A stretch of DNA of 6,054 bases, taken from Chlamydiota bacterium (GTDB lineage: Bacteria; Chlamydiota; Chlamydiia; Chlamydiales; Simkaniaceae). Each line of letters opens with the position of its first letter. The stretch's first letter is position 1. The stretch covers positions 1 through 6,054 of the forward strand of contig JAJFMG010000042.1 in the NCBI GenBank assembly GCA_021772295.1, in the 5' to 3' direction. This document shows, in pieces, positions 5,879 through 6,054 of this stretch. The notes below the pieces were generated by a model that saw nothing but the letters and a program-made list of their open reading frames with translations, was not told the origin of the DNA and made no database searches. Made by a program: the position numbers and the translations under genes.

Positions 5879-6054
5879 GAATCAAAATAATAGAGGGAGC
5901 GGTTTGTCTATTTATCCAAGTTGTTTGTAGGCATGTAAAATATTTTTTTGGAAGTTTTTTAGCATAGGATTCTATAGATAAGGTTTCTTGTTTACCTTCT
6001 TCATGACCTATATAACAAGTAATCGAAATTATGCCGCCAGGTGTAAGGAGTTCC
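5865..6054 (-). CDS. mnmM: YtqB/MnmM-family class I methyltransferase, C-terminal part (5' end outside window)
   Basis: The last 62 codons plus stop of a minus-strand gene are visible, entering from the right edge (first complete codon at 6053). The segment LLTPGGIISITCYIGHEEGK, followed about 25 residues later by WINRQTAPSIILIQK, is the hallmark C-terminal half of the PF06962 family: a post-motif Gly-Gly turn, the Y-x-GHEEGK loop and the closing beta strand. In Bacillus subtilis and Staphylococcus this family (YtqB, renamed MnmM) methylates the aminomethyl group of wobble uridine 34 in tRNA using SAM. The SAM-binding N-terminal half is outside the window. Older annotations call it an rRNA methylase. 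The family call is secure; the tRNA role is by homology. The start of the next minus-strand gene lies 176 bases further on, with its own promoter. Confidence 0.85.
   Translation of the reverse strand, partial: ELLTPGGIISITCYIGHEEGKQETLSIESYAKKLPKKYFTCLQTTWINRQTAPSIILIQKNI

Overview
The window is AT-rich bacterial DNA with tightly packed genes. It most likely comes from an environmental (amoeba- or arthropod-associated) member of the Chlamydiae. The taxonomic cue is the nusB-murB adjacency, which I recall from Chlamydia genomes, together with chlamydial-looking NusB and MurB sequences. This placement is an inference of moderate strength, since no 16S rRNA or other marker gene is present.

Left part, plus strand (1-4793): one likely transcription unit. 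It begins inside nusB (transcription antitermination factor, 5' end cut off by the window) and continues with murB (UDP-N-acetylenolpyruvoylglucosamine reductase, peptidoglycan precursor synthesis). Next come a PHP-family metal-dependent phosphoesterase and folC (folylpolyglutamate/dihydrofolate synthase). The last gene encodes a protein with a Sec-type signal peptide. Its middle resembles exostosin/fucosyltransferase-like glycosyltransferases, and its C-terminus faintly resembles a class I methyltransferase that lacks a visible SAM-binding loop. Spacings are 62, 3, -8 and 37 bases, so murB, the PHP gene and folC are probably translationally coupled. The unit ends at a strong intrinsic terminator at 4764-4793.

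Right part, minus strand (4792-6054): a convergent 298-residue, soluble, mostly helical protein that I do not recognise. It has its own promoter (perfect TATAAT at 5738-5733), a good Shine-Dalgarno, a small hairpin at the predicted 5' end of its mRNA, and a 36-base imperfect dyad upstream of the promoter. Further right is the 3' end of a class I methyltransferase of the YtqB/MnmM family (tRNA wobble-uridine modification). Its stop codon lies inside a perfect A/T-only inverted repeat that could act as a terminator.

No tRNA or rRNA gene, insertion sequence, CRISPR array or phage gene is visible. The known genes are housekeeping. The two least explained items are the secreted glycosyltransferase-like protein and the orphan helical protein with its structured upstream region.
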